Of a stretch of DNA of 64,000 nucleotides, positions 8,935 through 17,994 are shown in pieces. Source of the DNA: an uncultured Pedobacter sp. (GTDB taxonomy: Bacteria; Bacteroidota; Bacteroidia; Sphingobacteriales; Sphingobacteriaceae). A model generated the notes under the pieces. The model worked only from the letters and a program-made list of their open reading frames with translations, made no database searches and was not told the origin of the DNA. The position numbers were made by a program, and so were the translations under genes. The stretch spans positions 62,001-126,000 of the forward strand of contig NZ_CAJYOJ010000053.1 of NCBI RefSeq assembly GCF_913776295.1. Reading direction: 5' to 3'. Position 1 is the first letter of the stretch. Every line of letters starts with the position of its first letter.

Positions 8935-8957
8935 TAAGGTCGCAATTTGCGACCTTA
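8935..8957. repeat. Perfect palindrome, copy 1 (GGTCGCA core)
   Basis: Arms TAAGGTCGCA (8935-8944) and TGCGACCTTA (8948-8957) are perfectly complementary around ATT, 5 bp after the nuoF stop. A second copy of the 17-bp core lies at 8990-9006. Together they precede the ORF6N gene that interrupts the operon. Confidence 0.85.
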
Positions 8958-8989
8958 GAAGTTTGTTTAATTACTTTGATTTTAGAGCC

Positions 8990-9006
8990 GGTCGCAATTT
9001 GCGACC
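8990..9006. repeat. Perfect palindrome, copy 2 (GGTCGCA core)
   Basis: GGTCGCA (8990-8996), ATT spacer and TGCGACC (9000-9006). The core is identical to copy 1, 55 bp downstream of it and 26 bp upstream of the ORF6N start. Confidence 0.85.
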
Positions 9007-9032
9007 ACCTTTGAGAGATGTAACATACGAAT

Positions 9033-9572
9033 ATGAGCGAAGAAAAGTTATCCGTAAAGATACCTGCTGAAATTATCCTTAACAAAATAATTGAAATGAG
9101 AGGTAAGAAAGTTATGGTTGACAGCGACTTGGCCGAACTTTATGGAGTAACTACAAAGAGATTAAATGAACAAGTAAAGAGAAATATAAAACGTTTTCCA
9201 GAGGATTTTATGTTTCAGGTTACAAAAGAGGAAAAAGACGCTGTTATTTTGCAATTTGAACATTTAAATAAACTAAAATTCTCTTCAACTTTACCATATG
9301 TTTTTACAGAGCACGGTGCAGTGATGCTGGCAAGTGTATTAAATAGTGATAAAGCGGTAGAAGTAAATATCCAAATTGTGAGGGTATTTACACAGATTAG
9401 AGAATTGTTAGCTTCGAATCTGAATTTAAGATTAGAAGTAGAAAAGATAAAAAAAAAGATAGATAATCAGGATAAGAATATTGAAGTGATCTTTAGATAT
9501 TTTGATGAATTACTAGAGCAGCAACAACAGCCAAGGAAAGAAATTGGTTATAAAATCTCGAAAGAGAAATAA
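9033..9572 (+). CDS. ORF6N-domain DNA-binding protein inserted in the nuo operon
   Basis: A 179-residue protein whose residues ~12-105 form an ORF6N domain: IIEMRGKKVMVDSDLAELYG, RLNEQVKRNIKRFPEDFMF, LPYVFTEHGAVMLASVLNS. The family is known from phage antirepressor-like proteins and from lone chromosomal genes. The C-terminus is a Lys-rich coiled coil with a QQQQ stretch. It has no link to complex I, yet lies in the same orientation between nuoF and nuoG, preceded by two GGTCGCA palindromes and followed by an 8-bp hairpin. It reads as a later insertion that keeps operon transcription going. No phage genes are nearby. DNA binding is inferred from the family. Confidence 0.85.
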   Translation: MSEEKLSVKIPAEIILNKIIEMRGKKVMVDSDLAELYGVTTKRLNEQVKRNIKRFPEDFMFQVTKEEKDAVILQFEHLNKLKFSSTLPYVFTEHGAVMLASVLNSDKAVEVNIQIVRVFTQIRELLASNLNLRLEVEKIKKKIDNQDKNIEVIFRYFDELLEQQQQPRKEIGYKISKEK

Positions 9573-9583
9573 TATAAATAGAA

Positions 9584-9607
9584 TTGGTTCGCGGAGACAC
9601 GAACCAA
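9584..9607. repeat. Hairpin downstream of the ORF6N gene
   Basis: TTGGTTCG (9584-9591) and CGAACCAA (9600-9607) form an 8-bp perfect stem around an 8-nt loop, 11 bp after the ORF6N stop. There is no T-run, so it is not a standard terminator. It may mark the right side of an inserted segment. Confidence 0.6.
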
Positions 9608-9641
9608 GGCAGATAAAGAAATAAAAAGAATATCATTAACC

Positions 9642-10652
9642 ATGAGTGAAAAAGTTAAGGTTACGATAGATGGGATAACAGTAGAGGTTGATAACGGAAC
9701 GACCATTCTGAATGCTGCAAGGCAGATCGGGGGGGATATTGTTCCGCCAGCCATGTGCTATTATTCTAAATTACAGGGCAGTGGCGGTAAATGCCGTACC
9801 TGTATTGTAAAGGTGACTAAAGGTTCGGAAAAGGATCCCCGCCCCATGCCTAAATTGGTGGCTTCCTGCCGAACCACGGTAATGGATGGGATGGAGGTAC
9901 TTAACATTACTTCGCCGGAAGTTTTGGAAGCCCGTGCAGGTGTGGTAGAGATCTTATTGATTAACCATCCTTTAGATTGTCCGGTTTGTGACCAGGCAGG
10001 TGAATGTGATTTGCAGAATTTAGGTTACGAGCATGGTTTACAAAAAACACGTTATGAGTTTGAGCGCCGTACTTTCGAACGGATAGATATAGGCGATAAG
10101 ATTCAGTTGCATATGAACCGTTGCATTTTATGCTATCGTTGTGTTTTTACTGCAGATCAGATTACCAATAAACGTGTTCACGGTATCTTAAACCGTGGCG
10201 ATCATTCAGAAATTTCTACTTATATCCAGCAGGCGGTTGATAACGATTTTTCAGGAAACGTAATCGATGTCTGCCCGGTAGGTGCTTTAACCGATAAAAC
10301 TTTCCGTTTTAAAAACCGCGTTTGGTTTACCAAACCTGTTGATGCGCACCGCGATTGCGATCATGAAAAATGTAGTGGTAAGGTAACACTTTGGTATAAA
10401 GGAGCAGATGTTTTACGTGTTACTGCCCGTAAAGATCAGTTTGGCGAGGTAGAAGACTTTATTTGCAATACCTGCCGCTTCGATAAAAAAGCAACTGCTG
10501 ATTGGGTAATTGAACGCCCGACGCACATTGATGATACCTCAGTAATTGCATCTAACCACTACGAAACATTAAAACCTTTGCATGTAATTCAGCCAAATGA
10601 GGCTTTACAGGCTGCAAATGAAATTGAACTACATAAAACAGTTAAATACTAA
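9642..10652 (+). CDS. nuoG: NADH-quinone oxidoreductase subunit G (short form)
   Basis: A 336-residue protein with the ferredoxin-like N-terminus (MCYYSKLQ, GGKCRTCIVKV), the second cluster region HPLDCPVCDQAGECDLQ, and a NuoG-type pair RCILCYRC and VIDVCPVGAL. A further CDHEKC and CNTCR follow. It lacks the long molybdopterin-oxidoreductase-like C-terminal domain of E. coli NuoG, ending where that domain would begin; short forms are usual in Bacteroidota. The stop overlaps the nuoH start by one base. Confidence 0.93.
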   Translation: MSEKVKVTIDGITVEVDNGTTILNAARQIGGDIVPPAMCYYSKLQGSGGKCRTCIVKVTKGSEKDPRPMPKLVASCRTTVMDGMEVLNITSPEVLEARAGVVEILLINHPLDCPVCDQAGECDLQNLGYEHGLQKTRYEFERRTFERIDIGDKIQLHMNRCILCYRCVFTADQITNKRVHGILNRGDHSEISTYIQQAVDNDFSGNVIDVCPVGALTDKTFRFKNRVWFTKPVDAHRDCDHEKCSGKVTLWYKGADVLRVTARKDQFGEVEDFICNTCRFDKKATADWVIERPTHIDDTSVIASNHYETLKPLHVIQPNEALQAANEIELHKTVKY

Positions 10653-11707
10653 TGGATAGTGCTTTTGTTATAGAAAAATTTATCCTGGTAGCTGTAATTT
10701 TCGGCATCAGTTTAGTTATTGCCATGTATTCTACTTATGCAGAGCGTAAAGTTGCTGCATATTTACAGGATCGTTTAGGTCCGGATAGAGCTGGCCCCTT
10801 CGGTATCCTACAACCACTTGCCGATGGTGTTAAAATGTTTATGAAAGAGGAGATTATTCCCGCTTCGTCTAACAGGTGGTTGTTTATTGTTGGTCCGGGT
10901 TTAGCATTGCTATGTGCTTGCATTGGTACCGCTGTAATTCCATGGGGTAGTCCAATTGAAATCGGGGGTAAAATTGTTCCGCTTCAGGTTGCTGATATTA
11001 ACGTAGGAGTTTTATACATCTTTGGTGTAGTTTCTTTAGGTGTTTATGGGGTAATGATTGGCGGTTGGGCATCCAATAATAAATATTCTTTATTAAGTGC
11101 CATTCGTGCCGCATCACAGAATATCAGTTATGAAATTGCAATGGGATTATCGATCATCGCTTTGCTATTGGTTACTAACTCGTTGAGTTTGAAAGAAATC
11201 GTAGATAAACAACACGGTTTTTGGGAAAATGGATGGTTTACCTGGTATTTTTTCAAACAGCCACTAGGATTTTTAATCTTTATGGTTTGTTCTTTTGCTG
11301 AAACCAACCGGGCACCTTTTGATTTACCTGAATGTGAAACGGAGTTAATTGGCGGTTACCATACAGAGTATTCATCAATGAAGTTAGGCTTTTATCTATT
11401 TGCCGAATATATCAATATGTTTGTGTCATCGGCAGTAATGGCTACCTTGTATTTCGGAGGCTTTAATTATCCATTTATGGATTCAGCTGTTACCCACCTA
11501 GGGCAGAATTGGGCATCAATAATCGGTGTTGCTGCATTATTCGGTAAAATCGTCTTTTTCATCTTTTTCTTTATGTGGGTACGCTGGACAATCCCTCGTT
11601 TCCGTTACGATCAATTGATGAATTTAGGCTGGAAAGGTTTAATACCTTTGGCTATTGCCAATATTATAATAACAGGGGTTGTGATTGCGATTATCGAGAA
11701 GTTTTAA
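10652..11707 (+). CDS. nuoH: NADH-quinone oxidoreductase subunit H
   Basis: A 351-residue multi-helix membrane subunit linking the peripheral and membrane arms at the quinone tunnel. Signatures are ERKVAAYLQDRLGPDRAGPF near the first helix, SFAETNRAPFDLPECETEL (in part) and GGYHTEYSSMKLGFY. Eight or so membrane segments are apparent. It ends 2 bp before nuoI. Confidence 0.97.
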   Translation: MDSAFVIEKFILVAVIFGISLVIAMYSTYAERKVAAYLQDRLGPDRAGPFGILQPLADGVKMFMKEEIIPASSNRWLFIVGPGLALLCACIGTAVIPWGSPIEIGGKIVPLQVADINVGVLYIFGVVSLGVYGVMIGGWASNNKYSLLSAIRAASQNISYEIAMGLSIIALLLVTNSLSLKEIVDKQHGFWENGWFTWYFFKQPLGFLIFMVCSFAETNRAPFDLPECETELIGGYHTEYSSMKLGFYLFAEYINMFVSSAVMATLYFGGFNYPFMDSAVTHLGQNWASIIGVAALFGKIVFFIFFFMWVRWTIPRFRYDQLMNLGWKGLIPLAIANIIITGVVIAIIEKF

Positions 11708-11709
11708 TT

Positions 11710-12213
11710 ATGGAATCATTAAGTAATAAGAAAAAAGTACTGGAACAAAAGCCCTTAAGCTTTATGGAACGGATGTACCTGCCGGCAATTGCCAAGGGTA
11801 TGGGCATCACTATCAGTCACTTATTTAAAAAAGAGGCTACCGTAAGATATCCTGAAGTAGAACGCGAATTCTCGACCAACTTCAGGGGGATGCACTCGCT
11901 AAAACGAGATGAGAACGGTAAAGAACGTTGTACTGCTTGTGGTTTATGTGCTTTATCTTGTCCGGCTGAAGCCATTACCATGATTGCCGCTGAACGTAAG
12001 CCGGAAGAGAAACATTTATACCGTGAAGAAAAATATGCAGCCACGTATGAAATCAATATGTTACGCTGTATTTTCTGTGGTTTATGTGAAGAAGCTTGCC
12101 CAAAAGAGGCTATTTATTTAGATGGCCCGATTGTACCTGCTGATTATTTACGTAAAGATTTCATTTACGGAAAAGATAAGCTGGTAGAGGCGCCATTGGA
12201 AATGAAAAAATAA
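11710..12213 (+). CDS. nuoI: NADH-quinone oxidoreductase subunit I
   Basis: A 167-residue ferredoxin-type subunit holding clusters N6a and N6b. The two 8-Fe motifs are CTACGLCALSCPAEAI and CIFCGLCEEACPKEAI. The ATG at 11710 was chosen because an upstream in-frame extension from 11575 would overlap nuoH by more than 130 bp and encode nothing family-like. The gap to nuoJ contains a REP-like hairpin. Confidence 0.96.
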   Translation: MESLSNKKKVLEQKPLSFMERMYLPAIAKGMGITISHLFKKEATVRYPEVEREFSTNFRGMHSLKRDENGKERCTACGLCALSCPAEAITMIAAERKPEEKHLYREEKYAATYEINMLRCIFCGLCEEACPKEAIYLDGPIVPADYLRKDFIYGKDKLVEAPLEMKK

Positions 12214-12255
12214 AGTAATGCTTCGTGAGTACACGAACAATATCAATAAGATAAT

Positions 12256-12316
12256 CGTCATGCCGAATTTATTTCAGCATCTCCTTCAAAGACCCTGAAA
12301 TAAATTCAGGGTGACG
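12256..12316. repeat. REP-like inverted repeat in the nuoI-nuoJ gap
   Basis: Left arm 12256-12277 (begins CGTCATGCC, ends GAATTTATTTCAG) pairs with right arm 12295-12316 (begins CTGAAATAAATTC, ends GGGTGACG) with three mismatches in 22 bp and a 17-nt loop. The CGTCA...TTTCAG ends are typical of dispersed palindromes in Sphingobacteriaceae. There is no T-run, so it is unlikely to be a simple terminator in mid-operon. Confidence 0.75.
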
Positions 12317-12342
12317 AAAACAAATAAAATAAATAATAATTA

Positions 12343-12846
12343 ATGAGTACACAAGTATTCTATTTCGTAGCCACATTAAGTATCATCTTTTCGCTGCTGG
12401 TGATTTTTGCAAAAAATCCGATCCACAGTGTATTGTACTTAATCCTTACCTTTTTTACTTTCACTGTTCACTATGTACTGCTAAACGCACAGTTTTTGGC
12501 AGTGGTAAACTTTATCGTTTACATGGGAGCAATTATGGTACTTTTCTTATTTGTACTGATGTTGCTTAACCTGAATAAAGAGACCGAACCCAGTAAATCA
12601 CCACTGATTAAAATCGTTGGGGTGATTGCCGGTGGCTGTCTGGTGGTAACCTTAATCGGCTCTTTAAAATCAGCCAGTATCTCCAGTCCGTTGATGTTGA
12701 AAAATCCGGGATTGGGACTGGTAGAAAATCTAGGTAAGGAGCTTTTTGGGCCATTCTTATTACCGTTCGAATTGTCATCTCTATTACTATTGGCAGCAAT
12801 GGTTGGAGCAGTTTTATTATCTAAAAGAGATGAGGTAGAAGCATAA
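12343..12846 (+). CDS. nuoJ: NADH-quinone oxidoreductase subunit J
   Basis: A 167-residue membrane subunit with five helices. The family signature ILTFFTFTVHYVLLNAQFLA and the following VNFIVYMGAIMVLFLFVLML (in part) are clear. The C-terminus reads AAMVGAVLLSKRDEVEA. It overlaps nuoK by one base (TAATG). Confidence 0.95.
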   Translation: MSTQVFYFVATLSIIFSLLVIFAKNPIHSVLYLILTFFTFTVHYVLLNAQFLAVVNFIVYMGAIMVLFLFVLMLLNLNKETEPSKSPLIKIVGVIAGGCLVVTLIGSLKSASISSPLMLKNPGLGLVENLGKELFGPFLLPFELSSLLLLAAMVGAVLLSKRDEVEA

Positions 12847-13175
12847 TGGAAAATTTAACATCACAACTTCAGGGCGTTCCGCTAAACCACTACATCTATT
12901 TAAGTGCCATTATTTTTTCTATTGGCGTAATCGGTGTACTTACCCGTAGAAATGCCATCGTAATCTTCATGTCGGTTGAGCTGATGCTTAATGCTGTTAA
13001 CTTGCTGTTAACCGCCTTCTCTGTGCATAGCAATGACCCATCCGGACAGGTTTTCGTATTCTTCATTATGGCATTGGCAGCTGCAGAGGTTGCGGTTGGC
13101 TTAGCCATCATTGTAATGGTTTACAGAAATACGAAATCGATAGATATTAATGTTTTAAATCGCCTTAAGTGGTAA
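12846..13175 (+). CDS. nuoK: NADH-quinone oxidoreductase subunit K
   Basis: A 109-residue three-helix subunit homologous to MrpC. Signatures are GVLTRRNAIVIFMSVELMLN, with the conserved membrane Glu, and FVFFIMALAAAEVAVGLAI with the second Glu. Both acidic residues used in proton transfer are present. Confidence 0.97.
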   Translation: MENLTSQLQGVPLNHYIYLSAIIFSIGVIGVLTRRNAIVIFMSVELMLNAVNLLLTAFSVHSNDPSGQVFVFFIMALAAAEVAVGLAIIVMVYRNTKSIDINVLNRLKW

Positions 13176-13188
13176 ATATATAATAAGA

Positions 13189-15090
13189 ATGACAATAGAA
13201 CAATTGATTTGGTTGGTTCCGTTACTTCCTTTCTTAGGGTTTGTAATTAATGGACTGGGCAGAAACTCTTTATCTAAAGGACTTGTTGGTATCATCGGTA
13301 GCGGGGTAATTTTAGCCTCTTTTATCATCAGCATAGTTATTTTCTTTAGTTTACAAGGCGGCACACAAAAATCTCACGAAGTATTTTTATTCGATTGGAT
13401 CAGTGCCGGTACATTACACATTCCATTATCATTCCTCGTTGATCCTTTAAGCGCTATTATGCTTTTGATCATTACCGGAATTGGTTTTCTGATCCATTTA
13501 TATTCCACCAGTTATATGCATGGTGATGCAGGGTTTGGTAAGTTCTTTGCTTATCTTAACCTGTTTGTATTTTTCATGCTTTTGCTGGTATTGGGTTCAA
13601 ATTATATCGTGATGTTTATCGGTTGGGAAGGAGTAGGTTTATGTTCTTACCTGCTCATTGGGTTCTGGTACACTAACAACGCTTATGCATCGGCAGCAAA
13701 AAAAGCTTTTATAATGAACCGCATTGGCGATTTGGGCTTTCTACTAGGTGTGTTTTTAGTATTCACTACTTTTGGCAGTGTAGAATTTGCTAAAGTTTTC
13801 CCTCAGGCAGCCAATATGTTGCCTGGCAATGAGACTTTGGTTTTAATTACCATTTTATTGTTCATCGGCGCCTGTGGTAAATCGGCTCAATTGCCTTTAT
13901 TTACCTGGTTACCTGATGCAATGGCCGGACCAACACCGGTTTCAGCTTTAATCCATGCTGCAACGATGGTAACTGCCGGTATTTATATGATTGCACGTTC
14001 GAGCATATTATTTGATCTTGCTCCATTTACTCAACATATTATTGCTGTTATAGGTGCAGCAACCGCTTTAGTTGCCGCAATTATTGCCCTAACGCAAACT
14101 GATATTAAAAAGGTATTGGCTTACTCTACGGTGTCGCAATTGGGATATATGTTTTTAGGTTTAGGCGTTGGTGCTTATACTGGTTCATTCTTCCATGTAT
14201 TAACGCACGCATTCTTTAAAGCATTATTGTTTTTGGGTGCAGGTTCTGTAATTCATGCCATGCACCATGAACAGGATATGCGCCACATGGGTGGTTTGAG
14301 AAAGAAACTTCCGGTTACTTTTTTAACGATGATGATCGGTACCATTGCCATTGCCGGTTTACCACCACTCTCAGGTTTTTTCTCTAAAGATGAAATTTTG
14401 GCACATGCTTTCCAGGCGAGTCCAGTATTGTGGGGAATTGGCGTTTTAACTGCGTTTTTAACAGCCTTCTATATGTTTAGAATGATGTTCTTAACCTTCT
14501 CCGGTAAATATCGAGGAACACATCATGAGGAGAGCCATGTGCACGAATCGCCAACAGCGATGACTTTGCCTTTAATTATTTTAGCGATTCTGGCTGCATT
14601 TGGTGGAGCAATTAATTTCCCTCATGTTTTTGGTGGAAATGAATGGCTGGCCCATTGGTTATCGGGTGCTGGAGTTTCTCAGCATGAGCTGGAACTAAGC
14701 CATTCAACAGAATATTCTTTAATGGCAGTTTCGGTAGCGGCAGCTGTAATTGCTCTACTGTATGCTTACACCAGATATGTTAAGGGAGCGCGGGTTCCTG
14801 TTGCTGATGAAGCACCACGTTCGCCATTGGCAAAACTATCCTACAACAAATTCTATTTGGATGAGATTTATGATTTCATCATCACAAAACCTTTGGATGC
14901 ACTCTCGAAATTCTTTTATAGAATTATCGACAATAAATTTATTGATGGAATCGTAAATGGATTGGGATGGAGCACAAATGAGGCCAGTAAAGGTATTCGT
15001 TTATTGCAAAGCGGAAACGTAGGCTTCTATATATTTATGATGGTATTCGGTATCGTCGCGTTGCTATTGTATACATTTTTCTACATATAA
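13189..15090 (+). CDS. nuoL: NADH-quinone oxidoreductase subunit L
   Basis: A 633-residue antiporter-like subunit, the distal proton pump with the lateral helix. It has the N-terminal Proton_antipo_N part (FLVDPLSAIMLLIITGIGFL), then GWEGVGLCSYLLIGFW, LPDAMAGPTPVSALIHAATM, KKVLAYSTVSQLGYMFLGLG and AGLPPLSGFFSKDEIL. The C-terminal extension near PLAKLSYNKFYLDEIYDF is typical of NuoL. Length is in the usual range. Confidence 0.97.
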   Translation: MTIEQLIWLVPLLPFLGFVINGLGRNSLSKGLVGIIGSGVILASFIISIVIFFSLQGGTQKSHEVFLFDWISAGTLHIPLSFLVDPLSAIMLLIITGIGFLIHLYSTSYMHGDAGFGKFFAYLNLFVFFMLLLVLGSNYIVMFIGWEGVGLCSYLLIGFWYTNNAYASAAKKAFIMNRIGDLGFLLGVFLVFTTFGSVEFAKVFPQAANMLPGNETLVLITILLFIGACGKSAQLPLFTWLPDAMAGPTPVSALIHAATMVTAGIYMIARSSILFDLAPFTQHIIAVIGAATALVAAIIALTQTDIKKVLAYSTVSQLGYMFLGLGVGAYTGSFFHVLTHAFFKALLFLGAGSVIHAMHHEQDMRHMGGLRKKLPVTFLTMMIGTIAIAGLPPLSGFFSKDEILAHAFQASPVLWGIGVLTAFLTAFYMFRMMFLTFSGKYRGTHHEESHVHESPTAMTLPLIILAILAAFGGAINFPHVFGGNEWLAHWLSGAGVSQHELELSHSTEYSLMAVSVAAAVIALLYAYTRYVKGARVPVADEAPRSPLAKLSYNKFYLDEIYDFIITKPLDALSKFFYRIIDNKFIDGIVNGLGWSTNEASKGIRLLQSGNVGFYIFMMVFGIVALLLYTFFYI

Positions 15091-15109
15091 AAAGGGTTCA
15101 AAATAAATA

Positions 15110-16573
15110 ATGGAACAACTTTTACTACTTATATTCTTACCGCTTGCAGGAGCAATTATTACAGCACTTGCTGGCAAGTCGGCAAAAATCGTTTCTACCG
15201 TATCTTCGGTGGCTTCTTTAGTGCTGGCTTTGGTAATCGCCTGTAATTTCATTCCTGATGCAAGTACCCAGTTGGAGGTCAACCTGCCATGGATTGCTGA
15301 TCTGGGTATTAATTTCCATGCAGGTATTGATGGCATTAGCCTTTTGGTGGTTTTACTTACCAATTTGCTGGTCCCGATCATTATTTTATCGAGCTACAAC
15401 CATGAGTATAAAAATCCGGCTGCATTTTATGCCTTGATTTTATTTATGCAAACCGGCTTGTTATTGGTATTTACCGCATTGGATGCTTTCTTGTTTTATA
15501 TTGGATGGGAAGCAGCATTAATCCCGATTTACTTTATCTGTGCCATTTGGGGCGGAAAAGACCGTATCCGGATCAACATGAAGTTTTTCGTGTATACTAT
15601 TGCAGGTTCGTTATTTATGTTAATGGGGATTATTTACTTATATCTTCAAAATCCGGCACATAATTTTAACATTCAGGCTTTTTATGCTTTAAACTTAGAT
15701 AGTACGCAACAGGGATGGATTTTCTGGGCTTTCTTTATCTCCTTTGCGATCAAGATGCCAATTTTTCCTTTCCACACCTGGCAGCCTGATACCTATACTG
15801 CAGCACCCGCACAGGGAACGATGTTACTTTCAGGTATTATGTTAAAAATGGGTATTTATGGTGTAATCAGGTGGTTATTGCCAATTGTTCCGGCTGGCGT
15901 TCATGATTGGGGCCAGGTGGCCATTATTTTATCAATCATCGGTATCGTCTATGCTTCACTGATTGCTTTTACCCAGAAGGATGCAAAACGTTTAGTTGCC
16001 TATTCATCTATCGCTCACGTTGGATTAATATCCGCAGGAATCTTTGCTTTTAACCAGCAGGGTATGCAAGGGGCAATGGTGCAGATGTTGAGCCATGGTA
16101 TCAATGTGGTGGGCTTATTCTTTGTTTTAGACATTATCTTCTCTCGTGTTAAAACCAATAAGATTGAAGAGTTAGGTGGAATTGCAAAAGTAGCACCACA
16201 GTTGGCGCTTAGTTTTCTGATCATTGTTTTAGGCACCGTAGCCTTACCAGGAACGAACGGATTTATAGGTGAGTTTTTATTGCTGATGGGCGTTTACAAC
16301 TATGGTATCTGGGCAGCTGCTGTTGCCGGTTTAACCATTATTTTCGGAGCAGTTTACATGTTACGCATGTATCAGAATGTGATGCTGGGGCAAACCAATA
16401 GCTTAACCATCACTTTTACCGATATTAAAGGAACCGAAAAGTTGGTTCTCTATACCATATGTGCATTAATTATTGTTTTGGGTGTTTATCCAAAACCGGT
16501 TTTGCATTTAACAGAGGCATCTGTACAACATTTATTAGAACAGGTAAATCAAAAATTAAACACAGTAAATTAA
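15110..16573 (+). CDS. nuoM: NADH-quinone oxidoreductase subunit M
   Basis: A 487-residue antiporter-like proton-pumping subunit. Motifs are GIDGISLLVVLLTNLLVPI, YIGWEAALIPIYFICAIWG, FPFHTWQPDTYTAAPAQGTM, DAKRLVAYSSIAHVGLISAG and GTNGFIGEFLLLMG. It follows nuoL by 19 bp and precedes nuoN by 3 bp. Confidence 0.97.
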   Translation: MEQLLLLIFLPLAGAIITALAGKSAKIVSTVSSVASLVLALVIACNFIPDASTQLEVNLPWIADLGINFHAGIDGISLLVVLLTNLLVPIIILSSYNHEYKNPAAFYALILFMQTGLLLVFTALDAFLFYIGWEAALIPIYFICAIWGGKDRIRINMKFFVYTIAGSLFMLMGIIYLYLQNPAHNFNIQAFYALNLDSTQQGWIFWAFFISFAIKMPIFPFHTWQPDTYTAAPAQGTMLLSGIMLKMGIYGVIRWLLPIVPAGVHDWGQVAIILSIIGIVYASLIAFTQKDAKRLVAYSSIAHVGLISAGIFAFNQQGMQGAMVQMLSHGINVVGLFFVLDIIFSRVKTNKIEELGGIAKVAPQLALSFLIIVLGTVALPGTNGFIGEFLLLMGVYNYGIWAAAVAGLTIIFGAVYMLRMYQNVMLGQTNSLTITFTDIKGTEKLVLYTICALIIVLGVYPKPVLHLTEASVQHLLEQVNQKLNTVN

Positions 16574-16576
16574 GCG

Positions 16577-17947
16577 ATGAATATTATAATAACCATTAGT
16601 ATAACAGCTTTTATAGTGCTTTATGCAGGTTTGTTTAAGGCAAATAAAGCATTACTACCTCTTACCGTTATTGGCTTACTTACTGCATTAGTGTTTACTT
16701 GTTCAGCATGGAATGGTAATGCTGTTCATTTCGGAATGATGCAGACTGATAACTTTGCTCTGGCATTTTCGGGGATTTGTATTGCAGGTACCCTTTTAAT
16801 CTTCTTATTAACACAAAACTATTTCCACGCCAAAAGCGATAACATAGCTGAATATTACACCTTGATTCTTTTCGCACTAGCGGGCATGATCATGATGATA
16901 TCGTATAAAAATATGGCCATGTTATTTGTAGGTCTGGAAATCATGTCTGTGAGTTTGTATATTTTGGCGGGTATCCGTAAAAAGGATTTTGCCTCAAACG
17001 AAGCTTCATTAAAGTATTTTTTGATGGGGGCCTTCTCAACCGGTTTTCTGTTATTTGGAATCACCTTAATTTATGGTGCTACAGGTTCATTCGATTTAGA
17101 TAAAATACAAGCTTACCTGGTAAATAATCAGGCCATTTCACCAATATTTTATCCTGGTGTGATCCTGATGATGATTGGTTTAAGCTTTAAGGTTGGTGCT
17201 GCGCCGTTCCATTTCTGGACGCCAGATGTGTATGAAGGTTCGCCATCCCTGATCACCACTTTTATGAGTACGGTGGTTAAAACTGCAGGTTTCGCGGCAT
17301 TTTTACGGTTGTTTGCTGATGCATTTGCACCACTTCACGATTTTTGGGTTGCACCACTTGTAGTAATAGTTTGTTTAACTTTATTTATTGGTAATGTAAC
17401 TGCACTATTCCAGAAGAATTTCAAGCGTATGTTAGCATACTCCAGTATTTCACATGCCGGTTATCTGTTGTTCTCGTTAATTGTACTCACTAAAAACTCC
17501 GGAAATAATGTATTGGTTTATGCAGCAGCCTATACTTTTGCATCAATTATCGCTTTTGCCGTATTAATATTAGTAAAGCAAAAAACAGGTAGTGATAGCT
17601 TCGAAAGCTTTAATGGGCTGGCTAAACGGAATCCATTAGTTGCATTATGCTTAACTGTAGCTATGCTTTCACTGGCAGGTATTCCGCTCACAGCTGGCTT
17701 TATTGGAAAATATTTGATGTTCCTCAATGTAATGACAGAATATAAGACCCTGCTTGTTGCATTTGCCATTTTAAATGCATTGGTTGGCTTCTATTATTAT
17801 TTCAGGGTGATTGTAGCCATGTGGTTTAAAGACGGTGCAGAAACAGAACTTTCAACACCTTCGCAATATAAAGTGGTTTTATTGGTTTCAGTAGCCATAA
17901 CATTGGTTTTGGGTATTTACCCTGCAATTATTTTAAACCTGATATAG
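16577..17947 (+). CDS. nuoN: NADH-quinone oxidoreductase subunit N
   Basis: A 456-residue antiporter-like subunit closing the operon, so all 14 subunits are present. Motifs are LFVGLEIMSVSLYILAGIRK, FKVGAAPFHFWTPDVYEGSP, NFKRMLAYSSISHAGYLLFS and LAGIPLTAGFIGKYLMF. Only a 47-bp gap separates it from the DedA gene, and no clear terminator is seen there, so readthrough into the next genes is possible. Confidence 0.97.
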   Translation: MNIIITISITAFIVLYAGLFKANKALLPLTVIGLLTALVFTCSAWNGNAVHFGMMQTDNFALAFSGICIAGTLLIFLLTQNYFHAKSDNIAEYYTLILFALAGMIMMISYKNMAMLFVGLEIMSVSLYILAGIRKKDFASNEASLKYFLMGAFSTGFLLFGITLIYGATGSFDLDKIQAYLVNNQAISPIFYPGVILMMIGLSFKVGAAPFHFWTPDVYEGSPSLITTFMSTVVKTAGFAAFLRLFADAFAPLHDFWVAPLVVIVCLTLFIGNVTALFQKNFKRMLAYSSISHAGYLLFSLIVLTKNSGNNVLVYAAAYTFASIIAFAVLILVKQKTGSDSFESFNGLAKRNPLVALCLTVAMLSLAGIPLTAGFIGKYLMFLNVMTEYKTLLVAFAILNALVGFYYYFRVIVAMWFKDGAETELSTPSQYKVVLLVSVAITLVLGIYPAIILNLI

Positions 17948-17994
17948 GTATGCTGTTGTTTAATAATTATTTGTAGTTTTACGAATAATTGAAT

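Noticed and set aside
9033..9572. Prophage remnant suggested by the ORF6N gene
   Set aside because: No other phage gene, att-like ends or integrase are seen; the gene is flanked by nuo genes on both sides.
11575..11709. Longer NuoI starting at 11575
   Set aside because: It would overlap nuoH by 133 bp and the extra residues are not NuoI-like; ATG at 11710 fits the family.
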